Under the pieces are notes generated by a model, which was given only the letters and a program-made list of their open reading frames with translations, was not told the origin of the DNA and did not search any database. From Leptolyngbya sp. NIES-2104 (GTDB lineage Bacteria > Cyanobacteriota > Cyanobacteriia > Leptolyngbyales > Leptolyngbyaceae), in the NCBI RefSeq assembly GCF_001485215.1, contig NZ_BBWW01000001.1:2418001-2482000 (forward strand): a stretch of 64,000 nucleotides of DNA, written 5' to 3'. The position numbers were made by a program, and so were the translations under genes. The stretch's first letter is position 1; every line of letters starts with the position of its first letter. This document shows, in pieces, positions 52,586 to 61,168 of the stretch.

Positions 52586-53653
52586 TTACTGTTTGAGTGT
52601 CATCTCTGAGGAATTAGGAGCACACAAAATTGTTGAACCAACCAATTGTGGCATTGCAGGGGCAGATTGCGAAGGGCGATCAGATTCACAAGTTTTCGTA
52701 ATTGTATTAGTCTCGCCACTGATATTATCCTTCACTGCATACACCGCAGCAGCATAACTTTTCAGCCCAGAAGTTTTTGCAGTTGCTGTCAGGTGAACAG
52801 CAGTATTGTCGATGACTGAGACGCTATAAGAATAATTCGTTGTTTCGGTAGGTATAGGGCTTGAAAGTTCAGTTAGGGTCTGGGCAAAGCGTTCTACCGT
52901 AAGATAATGAGCCTGTTGCGTCCGGGCTAGAGTGCCGATGTATTGTCTCGCTTCTGATTGCTTTCCCTTGGTGGCTTGACCAGCATACAGTATAGACGGC
53001 AAGATGATTGCAGCTCCGATACTAATAGTGACTAATGTGTATACCGGAGCCGCAATCGCACCTGCAACGATGCAGAGCGCTTTCGCCGTTTTGGAGGCAA
53101 CTTGAGCGCCAATGTAATCCTTGCGACCGTATTTGCTGTCTACTTGAGAAGCAAAAATCAACGCTGCAATTCCAACCGGTAAGAATGCAAATAGCGTGAC
53201 TAGGATCGAGGGAATAAGATAGTTTTTTGGCTTTGCTGAGTCGATTTCTGAAAGAATGGAAACAGTTGAGGTTTGAGAGAAATTCGTTATGGAAGAACGG
53301 TCATTATCAACGAGCTGCTGTATGTCTGCATTGACGACGAGACTAGCAGTTTGAGTTGGAAATCCAAATTCTTCCGTCCAAACTGGCAGAGCTTCTCCCT
53401 TGACTTGTCCCATCAATTTAACTCTATGAACAAATTGAGGTCTCAATCCTGAGATACCTTGCTTTACGAAAGGAAACAATTGAGACTGATTTGGAGTTTC
53501 AGAGCCTTCTAGTGTGACTAGTAATAGCCCATTTTGTAAGACTGCCTTGGCGATAATTCCTTTCGGTTCAAGGTGACGATTCATCAGGGCAGCGATCGCT
53601 TCTGCATTTCCTTGCTTTGCTTGGTGGGTCAGAGTTGACGATTGAGCGTTCAT
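52586..53653 (-). CDS. CD225/dispanin domain fused to a type IV pilin-like domain
   Basis: A 355-aa protein from ATG 53653. Residues 1-110 (QAKQGNAEAIAALMNRHLEP and FVKQGISGLRPQFVHRVKLM) form a domain common in cyanobacterial regulators. Residues about 140-195 (NYLIPSILVTLFAFLPVGIA then ALIFASQVDSKYGRKDYIGA) match the CD225/dispanin (IFITM-like) two-helix membrane domain. A second membrane helix and ATKGKQSEARQYIGTLARTQ lead into a segment like the pilin 'type IV pilin-like G/H' C-terminal part (AHYLTVERFAQTLTEL). The combination suggests a membrane fusion protein with extracellular pilin-like part; no standard pilin leader is seen. Function unknown. Confidence 0.7.
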   Translation of the reverse strand: MNAQSSTLTHQAKQGNAEAIAALMNRHLEPKGIIAKAVLQNGLLLVTLEGSETPNQSQLFPFVKQGISGLRPQFVHRVKLMGQVKGEALPVWTEEFGFPTQTASLVVNADIQQLVDNDRSSITNFSQTSTVSILSEIDSAKPKNYLIPSILVTLFAFLPVGIAALIFASQVDSKYGRKDYIGAQVASKTAKALCIVAGAIAAPVYTLVTISIGAAIILPSILYAGQATKGKQSEARQYIGTLARTQQAHYLTVERFAQTLTELSSPIPTETTNYSYSVSVIDNTAVHLTATAKTSGLKSYAAAVYAVKDNISGETNTITKTCESDRPSQSAPAMPQLVGSTILCAPNSSEMTLKQ

Positions 53654-53792
53654 CGAAAATTTCTCAGTACAATTCGTTCTGCTCAAGGTTCCCTAGACAA
53701 GATTTGTACGTAACACAAATTAAAACTTTATGAAGCAGATCTGAATGGCTAGATATTTCTACGGAAACAAATCTATTAATCTCAGGAGCGCT

Positions 53793-54131
53793 CTATTCTA
53801 AGTTCAGATGTAGTCGAAGAGCAGCATTAATTTCCTGCATCTTTTCATCCCTTAGACATCCGAGCAACTCAGTTTCGAGTCGTTGCTTAGAGATCGTACG
53901 AATCTGCTGTGCTTGAATTTTTGAGGACTTAGGCAATCCACTCTCTTCGGCTGATAGGAATACCTCAAAAGGGTACACACGCCGAAGATTTGACGTAATT
54001 GGAAGAATTGTTATGGTATCAGCGGCTCGATTGTTGGCATTGCTACTCACAATCAAAACAGGGCGACGCTTTGCTGTTTCTGATCCAATCACCGGATTCA
54101 AATTCGCGTAATAGATTTCACCACGTCTCAT
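53793..54131 (-). CDS. mazF: MazF/PemK-family toxin
   Basis: mRNA-cleaving toxin, 112 aa from ATG 54131 (MRRGEIYYANLNPVIGSE). Family marks: RRPVLIVSSNANNR (with the catalytic Arg) and TITILPITSNLRRVYPFEVFL, then KIQAQQIRTISKQRL with the conserved Gln/Arg/Thr of the active site. It overlaps its antitoxin gene by 14 nt, which couples their translation. Cleavage specificity cannot be inferred. Confidence 0.9.
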   Translation of the reverse strand: MRRGEIYYANLNPVIGSETAKRRPVLIVSSNANNRAADTITILPITSNLRRVYPFEVFLSAEESGLPKSSKIQAQQIRTISKQRLETELLGCLRDEKMQEINAALRLHLNLE

Positions 54132-54342
54132 CGGATAGCCCATCTGCGATCGTGATATCCCAACCTAAGTCAACCTCTTTAGCAGCTTCAGCATAAGCCT
54201 TTTCTAACTCTTGGGTCTGCAAAAGTTGAAGCGCTGTTTCGATCACTTGCGATCGAGACTTGTAATCATGTTCTAATTTGTACTGCTCAACAAATTGAAC
54301 AAGCGATTGAGATAAAGAAATAGACAACTTCTCTGCACTCAT
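54118..54342 (-). CDS. MazE/RHH-type antitoxin
   Basis: A 74-aa partner of MazF. LSISLSQSLVQFVEQYKLEH and RSQVIETALQLLQTQELEKA form the ribbon-helix-helix DNA-binding pattern (strand, then two helices) rather than the AbrB-like MazE fold, as in ParD/CopG-type antitoxins. The charged tail (AYAEAAKEVDLGWDITIADG) would bind the toxin. Starts at 54342. Confidence 0.85.
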   Translation of the reverse strand: MSAEKLSISLSQSLVQFVEQYKLEHDYKSRSQVIETALQLLQTQELEKAYAEAAKEVDLGWDITIADGLSDETW

Positions 54343-54505
54343 ACTACTCTTATTCGTACTAATTCTTCCTACCTAATCTTACTACTTCTGAACAGAAGCT
54401 GGAGAAGTCCCTTTAGATAGATTGAATTTCAGTTCTCAACCGCATATTCATAAGATCATATCCATTGCTCCTTTAAACTTGGAATATCAAGTTTTTCTTA
54501 TTCTC

Positions 54506-55489
54506 ATGTCTACCATTACCGTCGATCGACTCACAAAAATCTATCCTGTTGCCGTCAAAGAAGCAGGTTTCAAAGGCACAGTAACGCACTTCTTCAAGCG
54601 GGCTTACAGGCAGGTAAAAGCGGTTCAGGATGTCTCATTTCAAATTGAACCGGGTGAAGTCGTAGGATTTTTGGGCGCGAATGGAGCAGGGAAAACAACG
54701 ACGCTGAAGATGTTAACGGGATTGATTCATCCGTCTTCTGGGAAGGTTACAGTCGCGGGACAAGTACCGTTCGATCGACGATCGACCTTCTTAAGAAAAA
54801 TCACCCTCGTTATGGGGCAAAAACAACAATTAATTTGGGATCTGCCTGCGGCGGATTCGTTCAAGATTAATGCAGCCGTATATGGAATTAGCGATCGTAC
54901 TCTTCAAGCCCGCGTCGGTGAACTTTCTGAAATGCTTTCACTTGAAGGCAAACTGAATCAGCCCGTTCGTAAACTCTCACTAGGTGAACGAATGAAAGCT
55001 GAACTACTCGCGGCATTGCTTCATCAACCAGAAGTTTTATTCCTAGATGAGCCGACTTTGGGACTTGATGTCAATGCTCAGGTGGCAGTGCGCGAATTTT
55101 TGAAGGAGTACAACGATCGATATAACGCCACTGTTCTTTTAACCAGTCACTACATGGCAGACATCACAGCCTTGTGTGAGCGCGTTCTGATGATCCACCA
55201 GGGGCAGCTTATTTATGATGGTAGTCTCGATGGCTTAGTAGACCGTTTCTCGCCCTGTCGCGAAATCAAAGTCGAATTTAATCGAACTTATACCAAGGCG
55301 GAATTATCAGCGTATGGTGAGTTGCAGGAAGTTGATAAGCAGTCGGCGCGGTTCTTGGTACAGCAGGAAGATTTGACACACGCGATCGCGAAAATTCTCG
55401 CAGAATTGCAGGTAGCGGATTTGTCGGTTACTGATCCCCCGATCGAAGAAGTAATTGGTCGCGTTTTCCAAGCGGGTGCAGTGAACTAA
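54506..55489 (+). CDS. ABC-2 type transporter ATPase
   Basis: A 327-aa exporter-type ATPase. ATG 54506 (MSTITVDRLTKIYPVAVKE). Walker A FLGANGAGKTTTLKM, Q-loop GQKQQL, signature KLSLGERMKAELLAALLH, Walker B VLFLDEPTLGLDV and H-loop LTSHYMADI identify it. The N-terminal insert (GFKGTVTHFFKRAYRQVKAV) and the C-terminal extension from residue 245 are shared with YbhF/CcmA-like ATPases of polysaccharide or drug exporters. No membrane partner is adjacent; a convergent gene follows after 5 nt. Substrate unknown. Confidence 0.9.
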   Translation: MSTITVDRLTKIYPVAVKEAGFKGTVTHFFKRAYRQVKAVQDVSFQIEPGEVVGFLGANGAGKTTTLKMLTGLIHPSSGKVTVAGQVPFDRRSTFLRKITLVMGQKQQLIWDLPAADSFKINAAVYGISDRTLQARVGELSEMLSLEGKLNQPVRKLSLGERMKAELLAALLHQPEVLFLDEPTLGLDVNAQVAVREFLKEYNDRYNATVLLTSHYMADITALCERVLMIHQGQLIYDGSLDGLVDRFSPCREIKVEFNRTYTKAELSAYGELQEVDKQSARFLVQQEDLTHAIAKILAELQVADLSVTDPPIEEVIGRVFQAGAVN

Positions 55490-55494
55490 GTCTG

Positions 55495-56091
55495 CTATAA
55501 ACCAAGGTTTTTTGCTTGTTCTAAAGAAACGTCCGGTAGATTTTGAAGCATCCCGTCCCAGGTCGTTTGAGTTTGTAAGGCTGTAACAACAACTGGCAAG
55601 GGTTCTGGAAGAATTGCTTGAAAATCGGCTTCTTCAGCAAACTGAGTTTTGAATGCTAACTGCTCTTCAGGAGGGACAAACTGAGCATTTACGCCTTCTC
55701 GATTGCCTCTAGCATCCATGCGGTACCAGCCCATGTCGGGCAAGTAAGCCGCATTAAAGCCATGCAAACTATAGGGTGCACCTTGGTCGTCAATGCTCAA
55801 TCGCTGATAGCAAAATCCTGCTGGAATGCCATTTGCTCGAAGTAATGCAGCTAATAAATGGCTCTTGGCATAACAGTAACCCGTTCGGTATTGCAGGACA
55901 TCTGAAGCGCGACACGTAATCGGATTCATCTGATAGTCAAAGCTATGCCGAACTTCATCGCGCACCCACTCAAAACAGGCTTTCGCGATCGCCTCCTGAG
56001 TTTCACATCCTGACGCAATTTTCTTGCTCAGTTCCAAAATCTCCGGCTGTTGCCAGTCAATAATCTCGCTAAATGCCAAGAATTTTTCCAT
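55495..56091 (-). CDS. Transglutaminase-like cysteine protease-fold protein
   Basis: A 198-aa transglutaminase-core (YebA/lasso leader-peptidase-like) protein. The triad is visible: Cys73 in YRTGYCYAKSHLLAALLRAN, His110 in SLHGFNAAYL and Asp126 in RMDARGN. Such small stand-alone cores are amidases or proteases rather than transglutaminases; one branch removes leader peptides in lasso peptide systems, but no precursor or other pathway gene is near, so that role is unsupported. No signal peptide. It ends next to DUF3531 (3 nt apart), which precedes it on the same strand. Confidence 0.82.
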   Translation of the reverse strand: MEKFLAFSEIIDWQQPEILELSKKIASGCETQEAIAKACFEWVRDEVRHSFDYQMNPITCRASDVLQYRTGYCYAKSHLLAALLRANGIPAGFCYQRLSIDDQGAPYSLHGFNAAYLPDMGWYRMDARGNREGVNAQFVPPEEQLAFKTQFAEEADFQAILPEPLPVVVTALQTQTTWDGMLQNLPDVSLEQAKNLGL

Positions 56092-56094
56092 TGG

Positions 56095-56553
56095 TTAATT
56101 CCGCTGATTGTCCATCACGAAACCCGGTTCGCTGCTTCCTGGAACGCGCCAATCTTCGTTCTCGCCACCGACGATCAGTGAGTCGATCGTGACAAAATCT
56201 TTGCTCAACTGCTTGAGGGAATTGATCAGAATGTCTAATGCGATCGCATCACTCGTTCCCAAATCAAACCAGCAGCGACCCCAGTTGCTTTCATACTCAA
56301 AGTCGCTCATATTGTGCATCACCGCCATCATGCTGTCATCGGCAACATCCCCGTCATAAGGCAGGTAGCTGACCTCTAGCCCCGCATCTTGAACCTGCAA
56401 ATTTTCAGCATTAAAGCCTCCCAGTTTCCCAAGGAAAAACCAGGAGCTAAAGACCTCTTCGACATACTGTTTCTCCATTTCCGAAGGCACAGTATTAAAC
56501 TCAACCCAAAACCAAACGTTAAACGGATCAAACTCGCGAAACTGAATACGCAT
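56095..56553 (-). CDS. DUF3531 protein
   Basis: A 152-aa protein conserved in cyanobacteria and chloroplasts. MRIQFREFDPFNVWFWVEFN, YVEEVFSSWFFLGKLGGFNA and the acidic YDGDVADDSMMAVMHNMSDF match the DUF3531 pattern. It has no signal peptide or membrane helix and ends with DWRVPG. Deep conservation in photosynthetic organisms suggests a plastid-type role, but none is established. The transglutaminase-like gene follows 3 nt downstream. Confidence 0.78.
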   Translation of the reverse strand: MRIQFREFDPFNVWFWVEFNTVPSEMEKQYVEEVFSSWFFLGKLGGFNAENLQVQDAGLEVSYLPYDGDVADDSMMAVMHNMSDFEYESNWGRCWFDLGTSDAIALDILINSLKQLSKDFVTIDSLIVGGENEDWRVPGSSEPGFVMDNQRN

Positions 56554-56597
56554 AAATAGAAATTCAGGCAGTTGAATATCGTTGCCTGAATTCTATT

Positions 56598-57509
56598 TTA
56601 TCGTTGTGCTGCTCGTTGCTGTGCGTTTCGCAATTCCCGCTCAATTTGACGAACGGTTACAGGTGGAAGCTGATCGCGCTTGGTGAGAGCTTTTTGGAAC
56701 AGCGGAATACTTTCACCGTGGCGCTGACTGCGAACGAGAATTTGAGCCTTGAGATAGCTCAGTTCGGGATTATCGGGAGCCGCTCGGAGTGCGTTATCGA
56801 CCGCTTGCAAAGCTCGATCGAACTGTTTGAGATCGCGATATCCGATCGCTAAACCTCGATCGGCAACGTAACGGGGTTGAGCCGTATTTTGCAGACGTGC
56901 GATCGCATCGGTCGGACTCGATAACGGCAAATTCAACGTGGTCGAAAGCGTCAAATCAATTAATCCTTTGATTAAATTCAATTCGGGATCTTTGGGATCG
57001 ATTTTCTCGGCTGCATCTAAATAGCGAAAAGCTTCCTGAAGACTGCCCAAAATCTGAGGAATACCGCGAACGGTGCCTTCTGTCGCTGCGGTGTATCCCG
57101 CTTCTAAAATGATGCCTGCGGCTTGATACAGGTTGCCTCGGAGCGGATCAGATTTTGCTAATTGTTGGGCAACAGTGCGGGTTTGCGTGGCATACCCTCT
57201 AAACTCGCTCAGTAGCGCTTGTTTGCGTCCTTGATCCGTCTCACCTTGATAATTGTTGTAAGCCAGCAAGCCTTTGAGCGCAAATGACAGCGGCTCATTC
57301 GGATCGCCTTGATTTAAGATTCGAGTCGCTTCGGTGTAATTGCCTTTCTCGAAAATTGCCCGAAATGCGGCTTCAGTCCGATCGCTAATTGCACGCGGAT
57401 TACTGGTTCTAAACGGATCTCTTGCAAGCGTTGGACTTGCCAACATTCCCACCATCAGCACGATCGTGCTCACTTGTTGAGCCAGCTTCCGGGACAGCCA
57501 CTTCACCAT
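56598..57509 (-). CDS. Exported TPR protein (Sll0314/Alr1548-like)
   Basis: A 303-aa exported helical-repeat protein. ATG 57509 (MVKWLSRKLAQQ) gives a signal peptide ending near SPTLARD. The remainder consists of TPR-like helices (AFRAIFEKGNYTEATRILNQ, LGSLQEAFRYLDAAEKIDPK, FDRALQAVDNALRAAPDNPE). The pattern of a RDPFRTSNPRAISD segment right after the signal and TPRs behind it matches cyanobacterial proteins of the Sll0314/Alr1548 group. Periplasmic or lumenal scaffold is inferred. A GTG at 57542 is an alternative start. Confidence 0.8.
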   Translation of the reverse strand: MVKWLSRKLAQQVSTIVLMVGMLASPTLARDPFRTSNPRAISDRTEAAFRAIFEKGNYTEATRILNQGDPNEPLSFALKGLLAYNNYQGETDQGRKQALLSEFRGYATQTRTVAQQLAKSDPLRGNLYQAAGIILEAGYTAATEGTVRGIPQILGSLQEAFRYLDAAEKIDPKDPELNLIKGLIDLTLSTTLNLPLSSPTDAIARLQNTAQPRYVADRGLAIGYRDLKQFDRALQAVDNALRAAPDNPELSYLKAQILVRSQRHGESIPLFQKALTKRDQLPPVTVRQIERELRNAQQRAAQR

Positions 57510-57625
57510 AACGTTTGATTTTTTTGACGCATCGGGGTTCACGACGATCTTAGGCGATCGTAGGTTCCATACGCTTGGCTCGATGAACGCGGGTTAAACT
57601 GGGGATTACCCTAGCCATTTACGAC

Positions 57626-58297
57626 ATGCTTTATTTGCGCGATTTGTCTTACCATCCGACAGCGACCCCAGATCCAATTCTCAAGTCGATCAATCTCGAA
57701 GTTGCACCGCAGCAATTGAGTTTAGTCGTCGGACCGAGCGGATCGGGGAAAAGTACGCTGCTCGAAATTTTGGCAGGACTCGCAGAGCATACGAGCGGAG
57801 AAATTTTCTGGCGCGAACAGGAACTGAATTTTCTGAATATGCAGCAGTTGTGCGGTTTGGTGTTTCAATTTCCCGAACGGCATTTCTGCGGCGGCACGAT
57901 TTTAGAAGAACTGCGCTTGGGACATCCAGAGTTGAGTTCCGATCGCATTCACGAAGCGCTTCAAGAAGTCAGCCTCGATCATGTCCCACTTTCTACGGCT
58001 CCCCATGCCCTGAGCGGTGGACAACAACGACGATTAGCCTTAGCCGTTCAATTGATTCGCCAACCGAGTATTCTCTTACTCGATGAACCGACCGCAGGCT
58101 TAGATTGGTCGATTCGTCGGCAGTTAGTCAAGTTACTTTCCAAGCTGAAAACGCACTGGAGTTTACTCGTCGTTTCACACGATGCGGGCGATATGTTAGA
58201 AATTGCCGATCGCTGTTGGTCGCTGCGTCACGGTGAACTTAAAGAAGTCACGCCTGAAGAACTTTCGACCGATCGAGTGGAGCGCGTGAAATGCTAG
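57626..58297 (+). CDS. ECF-type ABC ATPase, second copy
   Basis: A 223-aa ATPase similar to the 29178-29879 gene. Walker A VVGPSGSGKSTLLEILAG, Q-loop GLVFQFPERHFCGGTI (QFPERHF wording like EcfA/CbiO), signature ALSGGQQRRLALA, Walker B ILLLDEPTAGLDWS and H-loop VVSHDAGD are present. Its 3' end overlaps the rsmG start by 7 bases, so the two are translated together, an odd partnership by function that is common in cyanobacteria and plastid-derived genomes. Possible partner of the other ATPase in one ECF-like complex. Confidence 0.88.
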   Translation: MLYLRDLSYHPTATPDPILKSINLEVAPQQLSLVVGPSGSGKSTLLEILAGLAEHTSGEIFWREQELNFLNMQQLCGLVFQFPERHFCGGTILEELRLGHPELSSDRIHEALQEVSLDHVPLSTAPHALSGGQQRRLALAVQLIRQPSILLLDEPTAGLDWSIRRQLVKLLSKLKTHWSLLVVSHDAGDMLEIADRCWSLRHGELKEVTPEELSTDRVERVKC

Positions 58298-59013
58298 TCG
58301 CGTTACCGGAAATGATCGATTTGTGGAAATCAACGACCGATTGGTTTCCAGATGAGACAGTGCGATCGCAGTTCCAACAGTTTTATGAACTCGTTCTGCA
58401 AGGCAATCAACAGCAAAATCTCACCCGCATCACTGAACCCGTTGATTTTTGGGAAAAGCATTTATGGGATTCGCTGCGGGGCGTGTTTCCGAAAGTGACC
58501 GGATCGAATTTAAGCGCGATCGATATCGGTACTGGAGCCGGATTTCCTGGAATTCCCATGGCGATTGCTCGGTCTGATTGGAAGATTACCTTACTCGATT
58601 CGACTCGGAAAAAGGTTAACTTCTTGCAGGACAGTACGAAAGCATTGGGACTGACGAATGTGAGATCGATGGTCGATCGCGTGGAACAAGTTGGACAAAG
58701 TTCGGGACATCGAGAAGCTTACGATCTAGCAACCATTCGCGCAGTGGCGGCAGCTTCGGTCTGTGCAGAGTATGCGTTACCATTGCTCAAAATTGGGGGC
58801 ATTGCCGTGTTGTACCGGGGGCAATGGACTGATGAAGAAGCGATCGCACTTGATCATGCAGCGAAAGAATTAGGCGGCGTTGTAGAAGAATGCGATCGCT
58901 TTGAAACTCCGCTAACTCATGGAGTTCGGCATTGTTTATATCTGCGGAAAACGTCTTCTACGCCCCTCGAATTTCCGAGAGCGATCGGCATTCCGACTCA
59001 AGATCCGCTTTGA
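58291..59013 (+). CDS. rsmG: 16S rRNA (guanine527-N7)-methyltransferase
   Basis: Methylates N7 of G527 in the 530 loop of 16S rRNA. 240 aa with the SAM motif AIDIGTGAGFPGIPMAIARS, NLTRITEPVDFWEKHLWDSL upstream of it (family signature), ITLLDSTRKKVNFLQ and ATIRAVAAASVCAEYALPLL. These are the standard RsmG/GidB features. It starts within the end of the ECF-type ATPase gene. Loss in other bacteria gives low-level streptomycin resistance, as known for the family. Confidence 0.96.
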   Translation: MLVALPEMIDLWKSTTDWFPDETVRSQFQQFYELVLQGNQQQNLTRITEPVDFWEKHLWDSLRGVFPKVTGSNLSAIDIGTGAGFPGIPMAIARSDWKITLLDSTRKKVNFLQDSTKALGLTNVRSMVDRVEQVGQSSGHREAYDLATIRAVAAASVCAEYALPLLKIGGIAVLYRGQWTDEEAIALDHAAKELGGVVEECDRFETPLTHGVRHCLYLRKTSSTPLEFPRAIGIPTQDPL

Positions 59014-59041
59014 TGTGCATTTTAAGAATTGATCGCTTGTG

Positions 59042-59452
59042 CTACAAAGCAATTGATATGGTGTGAATGTCTTTGACGCGGTGTAGTGGTTTTGTTGGTT
59101 TCTCGGTTGTGATGAATTCTTCTGCACCTACGGAAAGCGCTGCCGCAATATGAAGGGCATCCATTCCAGCTAGACCATAAGTACGAGCAATGAGCTTTCC
59201 AGTTTGAACGATTTGGTCGAGGTTGCTTGCCCACAGAATTTCAGCCTCAAAGAAAGCTTCGTAAAATTCTGCTTCGTCCGACTGCTGGTGGTAGAGCGCT
59301 TTGGGCAAGGTTTCTAGTCGTACAAACTCGCTTGAGGCGAATTGTAAGGTCGAGTCATTCAAGACCTGAAGGGCACGAATGCCAACTTGATCAATTCCTC
59401 GGAACGCATTAATTAGAATACCAGAGTCGAGATAGGCAATCTTAAGGCTCAC
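59042..59452 (-). CDS. vapC: PIN-domain (VapC-like) toxin
   Basis: A 136-aa PIN nuclease: LKIAYLDSGILINAFRG carries the first catalytic Asp, FVRLETLPKALY the Glu, and AGMDALHIAAALSVGAEEFIT the remaining acids, with TTEKP closing the site. RNA is the expected target. Its start overlaps the upstream antitoxin gene's end by 11 nt, so the pair is coupled. Confidence 0.86.
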   Translation of the reverse strand: MSLKIAYLDSGILINAFRGIDQVGIRALQVLNDSTLQFASSEFVRLETLPKALYHQQSDEAEFYEAFFEAEILWASNLDQIVQTGKLIARTYGLAGMDALHIAAALSVGAEEFITTEKPTKPLHRVKDIHTISIAL

Positions 59453-59675
59453 GATATCCGCCTCGTCGATCGGCTAGTTCTTGTTCGAGTTCTGCTTCAG
59501 TGAGAAGTTTCATCCCGTTGGCGATCGCTCGTTGACGAATCTCCCAAAGTTTTTTCGCAAGGGGCGTTTGAGGAACAAATTGAGGTTTAAGCGATTGTGC
59601 AAGTTTGAGAACCTGCTCTTGGGATTCGGGTGGAAGTTCGCGCCAGTACTCTAAAAGTTCTTCTTCTTTGCTCAT
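59442..59675 (-). CDS. VapB-like antitoxin
   Basis: A 77-aa partner of the PIN gene. The N-terminal helical segment MSKEEELLEYWRELPPESQE and QVLKLAQSLKPQF precedes a central AKKLWEIRQRAIANGMKLLT, and a Glu/Arg-rich tail (ELEQELADRRGGYREP) would dock on the toxin. It looks like cyanobacterial VapB-like antitoxins without a clear AbrB fold, so the DNA-binding class is uncertain. Confidence 0.7.
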   Translation of the reverse strand: MSKEEELLEYWRELPPESQEQVLKLAQSLKPQFVPQTPLAKKLWEIRQRAIANGMKLLTEAELEQELADRRGGYREP

Positions 59676-59852
59676 GAAAATTGCCTCTGACCGCTACTTT
59701 TCCATTTTATAGCGGTACGCAGAACGGTTAGGACGTTCTCAATCTCCGAACCTAAGCGGTGAATGAATTTGACCTCACCCCTCACACCTCATACCTCACA
59801 CCTTTGCTATACTAATCGCGTTTAGCAGAACAACGATCGCAGGTACAGCAAT

Positions 59853-59878
59853 CCCGTCTAGAAATAACTCCAGACGGG
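59853..59878. terminator. Hairpin downstream of the disordered-protein gene
   Basis: CCCGTCT/AGACGGG with a 12-nt loop, no clear T-run in either direction. Lies 36 nt past the stop of the gene at 59914. Confidence 0.45.
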
Positions 59879-59913
59879 ACTGCAACGAGAGTATTCTCTG
59901 TTTCCTCTCTCGT

Positions 59914-60267
59914 CTAGGACTCGCTTTCAGACTCAGATGATTCTGGTTCAGCGGGTGTTTCAGGCTCCGGTTGAGCCGCAGAGGGCTTCGGCGGTCTGGG
60001 TCCTCGCGCTAATGCAGGATTAACCGGAGGCGCATCGGCTTTTTCTGATTTTTTATCGCGATCGTTTCTCTTGCCTCGTTTTTCCGTCGATCGAGTGTTG
60101 GAGCTAGGCGCATCACCTTTCTTCACAGGACGGGCAGCGGAAGACTTGTTTCCGTCTGGAAGAGCGGTGGAACCCTCAGCAGTGGAGGGTTGATCGGCGG
60201 GGGCTGAAGTTGAGTCTGTTGCGCTGTTCGCTTGGCGCTCAGACTTTTTGATTGGACGCTCTACCAC
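59914..60267 (-). CDS. Low-complexity, probably disordered protein, 117 aa
   Basis: A Lys/Glu/Ser/Pro-rich protein (MVERPIKKSERQANSATDST, KKGDAPSSNTRSTEKRGKRN, EPETPAEPESSESESES) without a hydrophobic core; disorder is expected throughout. Charge is positive in the middle and strongly negative at the C-terminus. No family recognised. The start is clear and codon use is normal, so it is likely real. It follows the HtrA-like gene on the minus strand by about 50 bases. Confidence 0.6.
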   Translation of the reverse strand: MVERPIKKSERQANSATDSTSAPADQPSTAEGSTALPDGNKSSAARPVKKGDAPSSNTRSTEKRGKRNDRDKKSEKADAPPVNPALARGPRPPKPSAAQPEPETPAEPESSESESES

Positions 60268-60318
60268 AGTGAATCCTTGTAAAGAACGTCCATAATTTTA
60301 GCGTGTGGCTGAGCGTTC

Positions 60319-61089
60319 CTATACGCCAGCTTGAGCGGTTAACTGATTCGCGATCTGGGTAGCTCGGTTAATCGGGATGGCAAATCCAATTCCTTGCGCC
60401 CCTCGAATGATTGCGGTGTTGATGCCAATCACTTCACCGCTCTGGTTGAGCAAGGGACCGCCAGAGTTTCCGGGGTTAATGGCGGCATCGGTTTGAATAA
60501 ACGGCTGTGAACTGCGTAAACCGAATGCACTTGCCGATCGCTCTGTGCCGCTGACAATTCCAACCGTGACGGTATTATCGAGTCCGAGCGGGTTGCCGAT
60601 GGCGATCGCCCATTCTCCCGGTCGCAGTTGACTTGAGTTGCCAAGTGTTACAGCGGGTAAATTGTTCGCCTCGATTTTCACGACGGCGACATCATTTTGG
60701 CGATCGGCTCCTAAGACTCGTCCGGTGTACTCGCGACCATCTTTGAGCGTGACGGTGACGCGATTGGCTCCGGAGACGACATGGGCATTGGTGACGATTG
60801 TTCCATTTGATCGCAGAATGAATCCTGATCCGGTTCCTCGCTGAACTTGTTCGCCTCTCGAAGTCACGCGCTCACGAGTGGCATTAATGCGGACAACCGA
60901 AGGACCTGTGCGATCGACCGCGTTAGAGACAAAATTCTCATCGTTACTAGAGCGATTTGAAAGTTGTGCGATCGCGGGCGGTTGAAATTGATTCGAGGGG
61001 ATTTGAGTTCCGACTAAAGCGCTGACAGCCCCGATCGAGACGAGCGAAAGAGAAGCTAAGGAGGTTTTTAAGAAACGATTAGAAGCCAT
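60319..61089 (-). CDS. HtrA/Deg-type serine protease lacking a PDZ domain
   Basis: An exported protease of 256 aa from ATG 61089 ([20 protein letters not shown]). Signal/anchor covers residues 8-30. Trypsin-like triad: His103 in TNAHVV, Asp133 in [10 protein letters not shown] and Ser209 in [10 protein letters not shown], all in canonical order. The protein ends directly after [20 protein letters not shown], where HhoA/HhoB/HtrA would continue into a PDZ domain; no PDZ sequence is left in any frame downstream. It may be a natural PDZ-less paralogue or an old truncation. Likely periplasmic or lumenal. Confidence 0.88.
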   Translation of the reverse strand: MASNRFLKTSLASLSLVSIGAVSALVGTQIPSNQFQPPAIAQLSNRSSNDENFVSNAVDRTGPSVVRINATRERVTSRGEQVQRGTGSGFILRSNGTIVTNAHVVSGANRVTVTLKDGREYTGRVLGADRQNDVAVVKIEANNLPAVTLGNSSQLRPGEWAIAIGNPLGLDNTVTVGIVSGTERSASAFGLRSSQPFIQTDAAINPGNSGGPLLNQSGEVIGINTAIIRGAQGIGFAIPINRATQIANQLTAQAGV

Positions 61090-61168
61090 TTCGAGAGTTT
61101 CCAGAATGTGTGAGGAGTTGTTTTTCTGACCTACTCTCAGTGTGAAAAAAGAATATGACACCAAAATG

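Noticed and set aside
55495-56091. Lasso-peptide leader peptidase
   Set aside because: The transglutaminase core fits, but there is no precursor, cyclase or transporter context, so the RiPP role is unsupported.
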